Assembly (NCBI RefSeq): GCF_040869045.1
Contig: NC_090323.1
Span: 155,826,426 to 155,890,425 of the forward strand
Direction: 5' to 3'
Length of the DNA stretch: 64,000 nucleotides
Source: Eurosta solidaginis
Taxonomy: Eukaryota; Arthropoda; Insecta; Diptera; Tephritidae
Part shown: positions 1 to 9,818 of the stretch, in pieces
How the letters are laid out: each line of letters starts with the position of its first letter
How positions within the stretch are numbered: position 1 is the stretch's first letter
Notes under the pieces: generated by a model
The model's database searches: none
The model's input: the letters and a program-made list of their open reading frames with translations, nothing else
Told to the model about the DNA's origin: nothing
Position numbers and translations under genes: made by a program

Positions 1-490
1 TGCATCCGGCCTATGACCAACCGCCCTTTGGGCCCTTCATCCTGTACTAGTCTCTTGAACTCCATCGGTGGAACCTCCGCAGTATGGGCCATGTAGAAGG
101 ATGCCACGATAAATGCCTTTTAAGCCTCGTTGGACTTTAAGTTCACATCTATCAGTCTCTCAAAGATTTTGAGCAGAAATGACGTTAAGCTGCAGTTCTG
201 TAGTATTTCGGATACATGTGACCGATCTTCCCCCCCCCTTTCGTAAGAAGTCTACACAAGCAGTTCTCCAAGAGTGCGGTACATGATTCACATGATGCAC
301 CATCGGGTATTATTTTAATCCATTCCACGACCGCTCTACATGAAACTTGTAGCATGGCCGGGAATATACCATCTGTGCCCGGCGATTTAAACTTAGAGAA
401 CTTCGTCACCGCTCCTTCGAGTGTCTGCTATTTCTTCTGAACCCTCTCCCGATGGGATATGTGCATCGAGAAGCACCTCCTTCTGGACGG
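1..490 (-). mobile_element. Rearranged LINE scraps (RT then endonuclease)
   Basis: On the minus strand, 490 to about 185 reads as the N-terminal part of a non-LTR reverse transcriptase, with the SPGTDGIFPAMLQ block, then KIGHMYP, and after a frameshift FERLIDVNLKSN. After a stop near 120 the frame continues as VASFYMAHTAEVPP, which resembles the endonuclease segment that should lie upstream of RT in an intact LINE. The pieces are therefore out of order as well as frameshifted. The clade looks R1/LOA/Jockey-like. This is a non-functional relic cut by the window start. Confidence 0.6.
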
Positions 491-759
491 ATCCCGAAAA
501 ACATCCAAAAATAATGCCAGAAGGATTCCAAAATGATGTCGGCATTATGTTTAGGTCAAGTTATTTTAGAAGCTATCGCGCACTAAGTAATTCAATTTCG
601 AGAAAACGTGACTTGGTCGGTTATCCCAAGAAGCCAGATATATATTCAAGATTGCCGTGATGACTCAACCCTGTCAGATTAATTATTTTTTATAATTTAT
701 ACTTATAATTAACAATTTTGGGGTCAATATTTTTAAGGAATGCAAGAACTTCCATTTAC
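491..759. other. Spacer, nothing recognised
   Basis: AT-rich spacer between the LINE scraps and the end of protease pseudogene A. A 79-codon plus-strand frame at 421-660 has no recognisable domain, overlaps the antisense of the LINE and is probably chance. Confidence 0.5.
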
Positions 760-1365
760 TTAAACCTTAAGATTCGTATTTGCTTGAATCCAGTCCAAGT
801 AGGAAGTGACACGAGTATATCCATCAGGTACATCACCTTCACATTCATCGTTTGCAAAAAAAGATATAGGTAATACCAATTTGAACATTTGAAGATGCCA
901 ACACCAATGGTCCACCAGAATAACCAAAACAAATTCCAATACGATTGACAGAGGCAATACAAATTTTTCCGATATCGATAAAAGATGAACCATATTCTTC
1001 AGCACACACTGCGTTCGAGATCACTCTAAAATTGTCAAACTGTAAAACAGGTGAATTCGATGTAGATATATCAGAGGTGCGACCCCATCCAGAACCCACT
1101 ACAACTTTATTAACGTAAGTGTGATAGCATGAAGCACGTTTTCGTAGGGACACCGGTTGAATGGCAGATGAATATGCTACATCTGGAATTTCGATCAACG
1201 CTATATCATTTCTAGCAGTTTCCGTATCGAATTCGGGATGAACGATAATGTTATTTTTTTCTGCCTCCAGGCATTCAATCTAAGCGATTTATGCTGCACA
1301 GCACTGAAATCGAAAGGATTGTCTAGATTTAAGTGCGTATCAACAGTACGTTATTGGGTGATTAA
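760..1365 (-). pseudogene. Serine protease pseudogene A, exon 2 (S1/chymotrypsin fold)
   Basis: C-terminal exon of an S1 serine protease. Visible on the minus strand: NDIALIEIP with the catalytic Asp102 (about 1210), a GWGRT block, two conserved cysteines, CFGYSGGPLVL around Ser195 (about 930), and the C-terminal DGYTRVTSYLDWI helix. Asp194, which normally forms the salt bridge that activates the zymogen, is Tyr (GYSGG instead of GDSGG). Position 189 is Gly, so the S1 pocket is not trypsin-like. A frameshift near 868 separates the Ser195 part from the C-terminus, and the beginning (1365-1260) is badly decayed. The likely acceptor is the AG at 1367-1366. Exon 1 lies at 5362-5560, on the far side of a Penelope insertion. 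Paralogue of pseudogene B at 6100-7022. Confidence 0.8.
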
Positions 1366-1366
1366 C

Positions 1367-1378
1367 TTATTAATTTTT
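1367..1378. repeat. 12-bp target-site duplication, left copy (Penelope)
   Basis: TTATTAATTTTT occurs here and again at 5293-5304, at the two edges of the Penelope-like element. The right copy partly overlaps the element's terminal TTATT, so the exact length is uncertain by a few bases. Confidence 0.65.
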
Positions 1379-1380
1379 TT

Positions 1381-1453
1381 GAATGTTTATAGGCTTTCCT
1401 GATCTTTTCGATTTGAAATGAAAACACTAAAAACTTTAGTTTTCCTCCATTTT
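1381..1453 (-). repeat. Inverted terminal piece of the Penelope element
   Basis: Reverse complement of about 5171-5252 (and 2045-2132), starting GAATGTTTATAGGC. Short inverted terminal copies upstream of the 5' terminal repeat are a known PLE feature arising during integration. Confidence 0.8.
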
Positions 1454-2178
1454 AACAAAAAGCCCCATAGAACCCCTACAACAAAACAACGTTGTATACG
1501 AGATTCAATGCACGGGGAGAGACAATGAGAACTGTGACAAAATCTACGTTGGAACAACAAAAAGAGCGCTAGGAACCCGATTGGCAGAGCACGACGCTGA
1601 CATTAAGAAGAACAAGACCAGCACAGCTCTTGCTCAACACGTATTATCACATGGACACACAGCTGATATAAAGAACGCAAAATAATAGGCATAGAAAAGA
1701 GGGAAAGAACGAGATTCGCGTTGGAAAGTCTACACATATTACAAAAAAGGGAGAGGACAATGAACAAAAAAGAGGACACAAAATTTATTGCTGCTAGCTA
1801 TTTGGCATGCTTATGACACTCAGTACGACAAGTGTACCTAAAGATGATGGAACCGATAAATCTTTTTTAGTATATAATCACTTGGTTTTGTGATTTTATA
1901 GATATGTATTAAATTATTTCTTTGTATGTAAGTTTTTGTCAAAAAAATGTTTGTTATAGTGATAAAACATGTCAAAATTAATTTTGTTCTATCATTTTTC
2001 GGTGCAGAATAAAGAATTAACCCCTGATGATGCCAAGGAGTTTGGCGAAACGTTGGGTAAAAATGGAGGAAAACTAAAGTTTTTTAGTGTTTTCATTTCA
2101 AATCGAAAAGATCAGGAAAGCCTATAAACATTAAAATAACTAAAAACTGGTCAGAAAATTAAAAGAAGCAAATTTATT
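1454..2178 (+). repeat. Penelope terminal repeat (pLTR), 5' copy
   Basis: 725-bp direct repeat matching 4573-5297. It includes the endonuclease coding end: KIYVGTTKRALG at about 1543, followed by TRLAEHDADI and LAQHVLSHGHT. This copy keeps GGA (Gly) where the 3' copy has a TGA stop after RAL. Confidence 0.88.
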
Positions 2179-2248
2179 CGGAAGGCCTGCCGATATACAA
2201 TCGCATTTATCTTTATTTTATTGCACCAACAAAAATTCAAACACAACC

Positions 2249-2773
2249 ATGAAGAATTTTTATGCACATATGAAACACAAGTACGGAGAAGCTATTTGCA
2301 TAACGCTGAAAGATCACAGCAAACAAAAACAAAAACTAACTCAACAGACATCGCAACTAAATTTCTTATTGGAATGCAAAAGATATGACTTAATACCCGA
2401 CTACTTGACAAACCCAACAAAGCGCATAGCTATAAAAACAACAACGAAAAATATACAAAATCAACTAGAAAAGGAGAAACGTTTATTTCTCAAGAAAATC
2501 CTTAACATAGTGATAACACAAACAAACATCAACATAAAATCTACAAAAGACCATATTCTGTATACAGAACGAAAACTGAAGCGAATTCTGAGTGATTTTG
2601 ATTTCAACTCCGTCGTTTACAACCAAGCACTAATAAACCAAAGAATTACAAACGAACGAGAAGCAACACTAACATCAAAGTTGGAGAGGCTTAAACAAAC
2701 ACAACTAACTAAACTTGGAATTAAAGTAAACAGCGATTGGTTTGTTAACAAGACGAAAATCAGGCATGCTTAA
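2249..2773 (+). pseudogene. PLE ORF, N-terminal portion (interrupted)
   Basis: About 170 codons of the lysine-rich N-terminal region of the Penelope polyprotein, ending in the conserved SDWFVNKTKI segment just before the RT. The frame is ended by the MITE inserted at 2761. The last few residues before the stop are MITE-encoded. The reading frame resumes in register after the MITE and its 8-bp duplication at 2989, so the MITE is the cause of this break. Confidence 0.8.
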
Positions 2774-2980
2774 CGAACGAAACGATATCATTTCGTTACG
2801 ATAATCAACGTTAATAAACGAAACGAAGTCATTTCGTTTCGTTTATTAACGTTAAGACCGCCAAATTAACGTTAATTTGACGATCTTAACGTTAATAAAC
2901 GAAACGAAGTGACTTCGTTTCGTTTATTTACGTTGATTATCGTAACGAAATGATATCGTTTCGTTCGTTAAGCATGCCTG
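2761..2980. mobile_element. 220-bp hAT-type MITE inside the Penelope ORF
   Basis: A near-palindromic foldback element. Both ends read CAGGCATGCTTAACGAACG as inverted repeats, extending about 100 bp each, with repeated AACGAAACGAA motifs. It is flanked by exact 8-bp duplications ACGAAAAT at 2753-2760 and 2981-2988. The 8-bp duplication and CAG...CTG ends are the signature of the hAT superfamily. There is no coding capacity, so it must have been moved by a transposase elsewhere in the genome. Confidence 0.9.
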
Positions 2981-2988
2981 ACGAAAAT

Positions 2989-4693
2989 ACACTTTCCCGA
3001 GGAAGTAAAATGGTTACTCTCTCTCAGTAGAAAATTTACACTACCTACAACAAACACTAGCTTCAAAACTTTAAAGATTACTGCTGAAATAGAGCAGATC
3101 ATACAGCAAATAGAAGATGAGAGAGAGAAAGAAATCGAAAGAACCAAGCTCAGTAACAGAATAATGCAATACAAACGACACACTAAGTATAACCCAACGG
3201 ACAAATTTATCTTAGAAGCCTACAGAAAAACTACCAAATTTCTAAAGAAACACAAAGATAGAATCATTATTACAAACTCGGATAAAGGAAATAAGACAGT
3301 GGCAATGTACAAAACTGACTACAAACACAAAATGGAAATGTTACTTGAAGACAAAAATACGTATAAAACATTGAGAAATGACCCAACACACACACTACAA
3401 AAACAGAATAACCAACTAGTCGACGATCTTTACAAAAATAATAAGTTTCAAAGAGAAAAGGCAACTAAGCTGCACCGCAGCCACGGCGCCTAGACTCTAC
3501 GGTCTACCAAAAACCCATAAACCAAACCTTCCTTTACGTCCAATAGCATCATCTGTGAGCGTCCCATGTTACGGGTTATCAAAATACATTGGTCAAATAT
3601 TAAATAATTTAACTTCGGACGAATAAAACATTAAATCTCTTACATACTAAAAGATAGATTGAAAAACATAAATATTAGTGAAGACGAGATACTAGTGTCA
3701 TTCGATGTGGTATCGTTATTTACTAACATATCAACGTACTTAGCCATAAAATTCATTATGACCAAATTTAACAAACTGCAATCGAACATCCCAAAAAATA
3801 AGTTCCTTAAACTTTTGAATTTCTGTCTGAACGACAACAATTACTTTATCTACGATGACAAAATTTTCACACAAAGCTATGGAATGCCAATGGGAAACCC
3901 ACTTTCTCCAACCATAGCAGATATAATAATGGATGATTTACTGGAAAATACCATCTCCGAACTAAAACAACTTCACAACATAGAGATGAAATTCATAGTA
4001 AAGTACGTGGATGACTTTTTTGCGATTGTCAAACGAAACGACCTGGATATTATTCTGAGCACGCTAAATAAGTACCATAATAAGCTGCAATTTACCATGG
4101 AAAAAGAGGAAAATTCGGTTATACCCTTTTTGGATGTTCTTATCCACAGGAAAAATTTCAAACTCATACTTGACTGGTACTCCAAATCCATCGCCTCCGG
4201 ACGTATTATAAATTTCATATCATCACAACCCAAAAAATATAAAATAAACACAGCGAAAAATTTAAAACACCAAATATTTACGATAAGCCACCAAAAGTTC
4301 TGGGAAAAAAACAAAACCAAAATACACTCCATACTCACCAATAACAATTACCCGAGTCACCTAATTACATCACTAATAAAACAAGAGCTATCAGAAGGAA
4401 ATAGAAAACGAAATAAAGCATCAACAGAGATCGCAACGGAGACAAAGCAATACCACAGTGTCACATACATACCCAAGTTTACTGAAAACTTTAACCATAA
4501 CATGAAGAAACAAAAACGAAATATATCGCTCGCCTACAAATGCAACAGCACACTTTCAACTATCTTTACACGAACAAAAAGCCCCATAGAACCCCTACAA
4601 CAAAACAACGTTGTACACGAGATTCAATGCACGGGGAGAGACAATGAGAACTGTGACAAAATCTACGTTGGAACAACAAAAAGAGCACTATGA
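2989..4693 (+). pseudogene. PLE ORF, reverse transcriptase and start of GIY-YIG endonuclease
   Basis: Continues the Penelope polyprotein after the MITE: FPEEVKWLLSLSRKFTLP, then LYGLPKTHKPNLPLRPI (after a one-base frameshift near 3475), stops at about 3624 and 3647, then 344 codons from 3659 with SFDVVSLFTNI, YGMPMGNPLSP and the catalytic KYVDDFF (about 4000), followed by VIPFLDVLI. It ends with DKIYVGTTKRAL of the endonuclease and a TGA at about 4691. YVDD in place of YADD is normal in PLEs. Non-functional because of at least one frameshift and three stops. Confidence 0.85.
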
Positions 4694-5297
4694 ACCCGAT
4701 TGGCAGAGCACGACGCTGACATTAAGAAGAACAAGACCAGGCCAGCTCTTGCTCAACACGTATTATGACATGGACACACAGCTGATATAAAGAACACGAA
4801 AATAATAGACATAGAAAAGAGGGAAAGAACGAGATTCACGTTGGAAAGTCTACACATATTACAAAAAAGGGAGAGGACAATGAACAAAAAAGAGGACACA
4901 AAATTTATTGCTGCTAGCTATTTGGCATGCTTATGACACTCAGTACGACAAGTGTACCTAAAGATGATGGTACGATAAATCTTTTTTAGTTTATAATCAC
5001 TTGGTTTTGTGATTTTATAGATATGTATTAAATTATTTCTTTGTATGTAAGTTTTTGTCAAAAAAATGTTTGTTATAGTGATAAAACATGTCAAAATTAA
5101 TTTTGTTCTATCATTTTTCGGTGCAGAATAAAGAATTAACCCCTGGTGATGCCAAGGAGTTTGGCGAAACGTTGGGTAAAAATGGAGGAAAACTAAAGTT
5201 TTTTAGTGTTTTCATTTCAAATCGAAAAGATCAGGAAAGCCTATAAACATTCAAATAACTAAAAACTGGTCAGAAAATTAAAAGAAGCAAATTTATT
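4573..5297 (+). repeat. Penelope terminal repeat (pLTR), 3' copy
   Basis: Direct repeat of 1454-2178, same length, differing by scattered substitutions and small indels. After the nonsense codon the endonuclease frame still reads TRLAEHDADI. The non-coding tail contains AATAAA-like motifs near 5125. Confidence 0.88.
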
Positions 5298-5304
5298 AAT
5301 TTTT
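5293..5304. repeat. 12-bp target-site duplication, right copy (Penelope)
   Basis: Second copy of the sequence at 1367-1378. With the element removed, the intron of protease A would be only about 70-85 bp, close to the 95-bp intron of paralogue B. Confidence 0.65.
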
Positions 5305-5361
5305 CTTTTCGCCAATTGTCTCGCACTCTAAAACAAACTGTATATATAATTCAAAACTTAC

Positions 5362-5560
5362 GTTAAAGTACAATGAGCAGCCGTCAGCACCCATTTATTG
5401 CTTATTATCCTCCTCCACAAAATTTGTACTTTTCACCATCATATACCGACAAACCAGCTTGATAAGGAAATTGATTAGGAGTAGCAGTTCGAGCAGGTCC
5501 CCGAATTTCAAACGCCCAGGCGGGGAATAGAATGATCGACGAAGCTGTCAACGATTTCAT
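5362..5560 (-). pseudogene. Serine protease pseudogene A, exon 1
   Basis: Starts at the ATG at 5560-5558 (MKSLTASSIILFPAWAF, a signal-peptide-like start that aligns with paralogue B). It continues with NQFPYQAGLSVYDGEKYKF and CGGG, then needs a frameshift of 1-2 bases to read SNKWVLTAAHC, which carries catalytic His57. A consensus GTAAGT donor follows at 5361-5356. Exon 2 is at 760-1365. Loss-of-function marks: the frameshift here, the exon 2 frameshift and the Asp194Tyr change. Confidence 0.82.
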
Positions 5561-5584
5561 GTTGCTGCAGTTCAAGCACATTCA

Positions 5585-5730
5585 TACCGACGTAGGATAT
5601 TTTGGTTTATTTGTAGTATAGTTCAATGGCGTACTATGGGATAGTTTGCAATATTTTGTCATACATGCATACATACATTTCGGCAATTCACAGTATATGG
5701 TTATTTGGCTACGCCACAAGCGAGATTTTT
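5585..5730 (-). repeat. Duplicated upstream region of protease A
   Basis: About 120-140 bp upstream of exon 1 (GTAGTATAGTT, GGCGTACTAT, TTTGCAATATTTTGTCA) resembles 7075-7205 upstream of protease B. The tandem gene duplication therefore included promoter DNA. Any core promoter is inference. Confidence 0.6.
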
Positions 5731-6099
5731 ATTTTCTATAGATTACGGATACTTTGGATAGATATTAACTTTTCACCTTATTTCCAATGTTTCAATCGGT
5801 CAAGAAAAAACTGAACAGTACTAGTAAGAGAAAAAGTTACAAAGAAAGAGAAGAGCAGATTGAGGAAAGTTCAAGAAAGAAAAGAAAGGTGAGTGTAAGA
5901 GCAAGAATTACGCTTCACAAAAAAATTTAGAGACAGATTGGGGAAAATAGGAAAGTATAACTATACTTTACTTCCGAATAATTTTTATATTATACTTAAA
6001 CGTAGCGAAGAAACCGACGCTATGCTAGTAAAATTAAAAATACATAGATATTAATTAGGTTTATGTATATTATTTGAAAATTTTATTTTAATTATATTT
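5731..6099. other. Spacer between the two protease pseudogenes
   Basis: AT-rich, with a purine-rich stretch (5815-5890). No gene, repeat or RNA recognised. Confidence 0.5.
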
Positions 6100-7022
6100 T
6101 CAAATATTAAGACCTGTGTTATCCTTAATCCAATCTAAGTAGTGAGGAATACGAGTATGTCCATTTGGTAATTCAACGTCGCATCCTTTGGCTGTATAAA
6201 ATGATGCAATACCAACTTGAATGTTTGAAGACGTCAACACCAATGCACCACCAGAATTAGCATCACAACTAGATACGTTATTTGTAGTAGCAGTACAAAT
6301 TTTTCCAGCATATACTAAAGATTCACCATAGGCAGCTGTACATGCTTCTTTTGAGATCACTTTAAAATTTGCAATCTTTAAAGTCTGTCAACCAGTGGTT
6401 GCGTTAGCAACAGTACGACCCCATCCAGCCATAACAACCGTTTCGCCCTCGTATGTGGGGTAAGAAGAAGCTCGAGTCGGCAGGCACACAGGTTGAGTGG
6501 CATTTGTATATGTTACTGCAGGAATTATAATCAAAGCTATATCATGATAAACAGTGCCATCGTTGAATTCGGCATGTATTATAAAATTGTTTTTGTCTAC
6601 ATCAAAGTTTACGGGGGTATTTGAACGAGTAGTGCTACCAAGAATTACGTTAACACTTAATAAACTAAAATTTGGAAATATAAGAAATAAGAAAATAAAT
6701 TAGCAAATGAACACCGATTTTAAGGCTGCTTTAATCCATTTATATCTTACTCAGTCATGCAGTGAGCAGCCGTCAAAATCCATTCGTTGCTAATTAGAGA
6801 TCCACCACACCACCATCGCGTTGGTCCTCCATCATACAACCATAAACCAGCTTGATAAGGAAATTGACAGGCAGCAGCACTTTGACCATTTAATATACGT
6901 AGACTTGGAACTATATTTGGTTCCACAGACCCCAAGATATTACCTTGTGTATTTCTGGTTTCTCAAAATTGAAACGCCGAGGCGAAGCATAGCAGGAGCG
7001 ACAACGCTATGATCGATTTCAT
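6100..7022 (-). pseudogene. Serine protease pseudogene B (two exons)
   Basis: Exon 1 runs 7022-6751 and exon 2 6655-6100, with a 95-bp GT-AG intron (donor GTAAGA at 6750). Exon 1 starts MKSIIALSLLLCFASAF (signal peptide), then an in-frame TGA at 6965-6963, the activation site RILNG, QFPYQAGL, and LTAAHC with His57. Exon 2 carries YHDIALI (Asp102), AGWGRT, an in-frame TGA near 6392, CDANSGGALV around Ser195, and C-terminal HTRIPHYLDWI. Asp194 is Asn and Gly193 of the oxyanion hole is Ala, so even without the two stops the enzyme would be impaired. It resembles the small Jonah-type midgut protease families of flies. Sequencing error could explain one stop but hardly all four changes. Confidence 0.83.
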
Positions 7023-7069
7023 ATTGCTACCGTTTAAGGAAATTTAGGCTGATAAAAGCATTGGTAATT

Positions 7070-7205
7070 GTTTTGCTTATTTGTAGTATAGTTAGGTGGC
7101 GTACTATCGAGTTATCTGCATTATTTTGTCAGAAAAGCATATATTTCCGTAAGGCACAGTACATATTTGTGGATATAAGTATCATTGAAAATGCATGAGA
7201 TTCAG
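7070..7205 (-). repeat. Duplicated upstream region of protease B
   Basis: Counterpart of 5585-5730: GTAGTATAGTT, GGCGTACTAT, TATTTTGTCA. Supports a tandem gene duplication. Confidence 0.6.
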
Positions 7206-7703
7206 TGCTAATAAGCGGAAAGTGATTATAAAAACCCGGATTTTAAGCACAGAATGGGCTTATACTGATATCCTCGTTAACTGGCATATCTAACATAACC
7301 AGTTTAAAACGACACAAGTGAATTTTTTTTACAGTTTTAGTTCTAAAAACCTCTTATTTTCTACGTCTTCTTAATGAGGTTTTCGCCATCTTCGGCTAGG
7401 GCTAACTGACACATTATCTGACAAAAGTCGTTCGTAGATCTGTCAAAAAAAGTGCAAGATAACGTTAACTGAAGGTGATAAAAACAGCCCTAAGTACGCA
7501 ATATTGCACGCACTCAATAACAATTTGTTTGAACAGAAAAATCAACAAAATGTGTATCCATTTTAGAATACAAGATCTTGAAAACAATATTAGCACTTGT
7601 TTACACAATATTTCGTTAATATTTTTATACTCAATTGCGCATTTTTTGTTTTATTGACAGTATAACAGTTGGGACCAGAAACACGATTCCATGAACTGGT
7701 AAC
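7206..7703. other. Spacer, nothing recognised
   Basis: No supported gene. A 60-codon plus frame at 7475-7657 is hydrophobic at its end but has no start context or homology I can see. Confidence 0.45.
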
Positions 7704-7717
7704 GATTTTCGGTTACA
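7704..7717. repeat. 14-bp target-site duplication, left (SINE)
   Basis: GATTTTCGGTTACA, repeated exactly at 7988-8001. Confidence 0.75.
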
Positions 7718-7987
7718 ATTGTTTTTGTTTTTATCGGCCTATTGATAAATGATTCAAGGTTCGATTCGAGCTCAAGGCCAGGAGAATAATTTTTTGTAAT
7801 GATAATTATTGTTATTTTTTAATTTTTCTATAATTGAAAAATTGTATTTTGTTTTTGGAATAGTACGTAGAAAATGTTTCAGACAACCTGCCATAGCTGC
7901 GCAGATAGATCCATTTCGAAGGGTGCTAAGCCTTCATCATCAGTACGCTTTAGGCACGCTGCGCTAACCATTTAGCTAACCTTGAAT
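7718..7987 (-). mobile_element. Candidate tRNA-derived SINE, 270 bp
   Basis: Bounded by exact 14-bp direct repeats (7704-7717 and 7988-8001). On the minus strand it opens ATTCAAGGT, then TAGCTAAATGG, which fits a pol III A box, and a weak B-box-like CCTTCGAAATGG about 50 bp on. The body ends CCGATAAAAACAAAAACAA, an A-rich tail as expected after LINE-assisted insertion. It does not fold as a full tRNA. A perfect B box is missing on this strand; a GGTTCGATTCGAG stretch lies on the other strand. Class call is moderate, insertion is well supported. Confidence 0.6.
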
Positions 7988-8001
7988 GATTTTCGGTTAC
8001 A
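7988..8001. repeat. 14-bp target-site duplication, right (SINE)
   Basis: Exact copy of 7704-7717. Confidence 0.75.
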
Positions 8002-9070
8002 TTTACGAACTTTAAGCAAAGTTTATATAAAATAAAATTGTGCATGGGAGAAAATTAAAATTTTATTTTCAGGCTTATTCTAAATATTCACTCTGAGTTT
8101 TGTTTTCGCTGATTTTTTTCTATTACCGCGGAAACATTTCTCCAATTCGTTTCCCCCTAGGAAGATTTAAAATTTGTTTAAAAGCCGTGTGCAGTTCAGA
8201 AAACCAAAAAACACTTATAAAATGACAGTCAGGAAGTGCTTAATAAAAAATTCGTCGGCCTTTTGCAGTACGCAGGTCTAAAGAAATTTCTCCAAATATT
8301 CTTCAATATTCTACGCGTATTGTGCGTGAATCACCATGCCTCGTCAAACGTAAAAATTTCCATGCAACAGAAATAAATCAAAATATTTTTTTGGTTTTGC
8401 TTTAAGGCATGGCTTCACGGTGACATACGTTTCTACGTTAATCGATGGACTAATGTCAAAATCGTACTGCGACGGAATTTGAAGTGTCAAACCATATTAA
8501 ATAAGTACAAATGAGCTGATCACCTGTCCTTGGTTCCGCCATGCTTTAAAGCTGCGTTGGGTTGAGTTGGATTAATTCGATTTATAATCGGCTAAATCGA
8601 TCTTTTTTTAGACAATGAAGAACTGATTGTTTTTAGACTCCTTCGAATTTTTCTCATAATCCAGTAATACCTATATGACCATGGTGGAATCACCAGGTGA
8701 AGTAAATAAAAAAAGGCAGAAGATGTACGCTATTTGAAATGGTAGGGATGTATTTTCAAAGGTCTGAAGAGGGTAAAATTTGTATGCGCTTCGAAAAAAC
8801 AGGAGTAGAAAAATAGATACTTTGCTACGAAAGCCATTACAGAAACTGTTTTTTCACCATATGAGTGCCACCTAACGCTAAAGCAAAAGGGGATACACAG
8901 GACCAGTGCGCGATAATATTACTTTTGGCATCGAATAAAAATACAAAGCTAAACCTGTGATGAGCAGTAAATCTCAATAATGCGTCTAAAGTAAACTGAC
9001 CTCAAATTTGACTGCAGTTGAAACTTTCATTGAAAACCCGGACATAAAAGGGAGAGGTGTTATCCATTAT
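8002..9070. other. Spacer, nothing recognised
   Basis: AT-rich DNA without coding frames of note or repeats matching elsewhere in the window. Confidence 0.45.
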
Positions 9071-9155
9071 TAAGTTGAACTGTAGGAACTTTGCGCATTT
9101 AAATGGGCTTCGGGTTTGATGAAAAGTTTTATAGTCACACTTGGAAGTGATCGTA
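9071..9155 (-). repeat. Inverted repeat arm, left
   Basis: Its reverse complement (CTTCCAAGTGTGACTATAAA, ACTTTTCATCAAACCCGAAG) aligns with 10567-10655 at roughly 80% by eye. Together the arms bracket about 1.4 kb. Possibly an old foldback element. Confidence 0.55.
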
Positions 9156-9591
9156 GTACTATTAAATGTGTTTCCTTCCATGATTTGTAGTAGAGTGTCG
9201 AAAGTAAAACATATACCTAATATATTACAATCTTGATCATAAGATCCCCTAAAAACTCCTGATAGTTGAATTCATGATGTATTACCAATGTTACCAAGTT
9301 ATTTTTTACTAAAATATGTTAGGGGATGTACTAGCCCCGTGGCAGTCGGCCTAGAACCAGAAGATGCGCATCCGATAGAGCCGGATTCATATATTCCAAA
9401 TTGCAATCCATAACTGTAACATTCCTATTATCTTAGTGGTCTGATTTTTAGGGAAAATAAACAAAAGTGAGCTAAAAATTTTTGTAAATATATTTAGAAT
9501 TCCATTGTTTTAATTTAATTTTTACATAAATAAGGTGTAATACGACAGTTTTGGTGTTCTTGTTGTAGGAATGACAAAACCATTCCTCGCA

Positions 9592-9818
9592 TGTTGTTGT
9601 TGTTGTTTTAGCGATAAGGTTGCTCCCCGAAGGCTTTGGGGAGTATTATCGATGTGATGGTCCTTTGCCGAATACAGATCCGGTACGCTATGGTACCACA
9701 GCACCATTAAGGTGCTAGCCCGACCATCTCGGGAACGATTTATGTGGCCACATTAAACCTTCAGGCCATTCCCTCCCTCCCCACCCCCAAGTTCCATGAG
9801 GAGCTTGGGGTCGGAAAG
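9592..9818 (-). mobile_element. LINE 3' end with CAA tail (copy of the repeat at 40740-40952)
   Basis: The minus strand ends in TTATCGCTAAAACAACAACAACAA, a CAA-repeat tail. The upstream part (GGATCTGTATTCGGCAAAGG, GGGGTGGGGAGGGAGGGAATG) matches the plus-strand block at about 40740-40952. It is a dispersed 3' untranslated end of a LINE, 5' truncated, with no coding part. Confidence 0.65.

Larger units (their letters stand above)
1379..5297 (+). mobile_element. Penelope-like element (PLE)
   Basis: A 3.9 kb Penelope-like retroelement on the plus strand. It shows a 73-bp inverted terminal piece (1381-1453, reverse complement of part of the terminal repeat), a 725-bp direct repeat at each end (1454-2178 and 4573-5297), and one long reading frame for an N-terminal region, a reverse transcriptase and a GIY-YIG-type endonuclease whose end lies inside the direct repeat. 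This partial-tandem arrangement is characteristic of PLEs. The element sits in the intron of protease pseudogene A. It is dead: a MITE at 2761-2980, a one-base insertion near 3475, stops near 3624 and 3647, and a nonsense codon at about 4691. Confidence 0.9.

Noticed and set aside
421..660. 79-codon plus-strand gene
   Set aside because: Overlaps the antisense of LINE coding remnants, has no domain and no support.
6100..7022. Functional serine protease gene
   Set aside because: Two in-frame TGA codons plus Asp194Asn and Gly193Ala make an active enzyme very unlikely.
7745..7775. tRNA gene suggested by GGTTCGATTCGAG
   Set aside because: No acceptor stem or A box on that strand in range; it lies inside the SINE-like insert.
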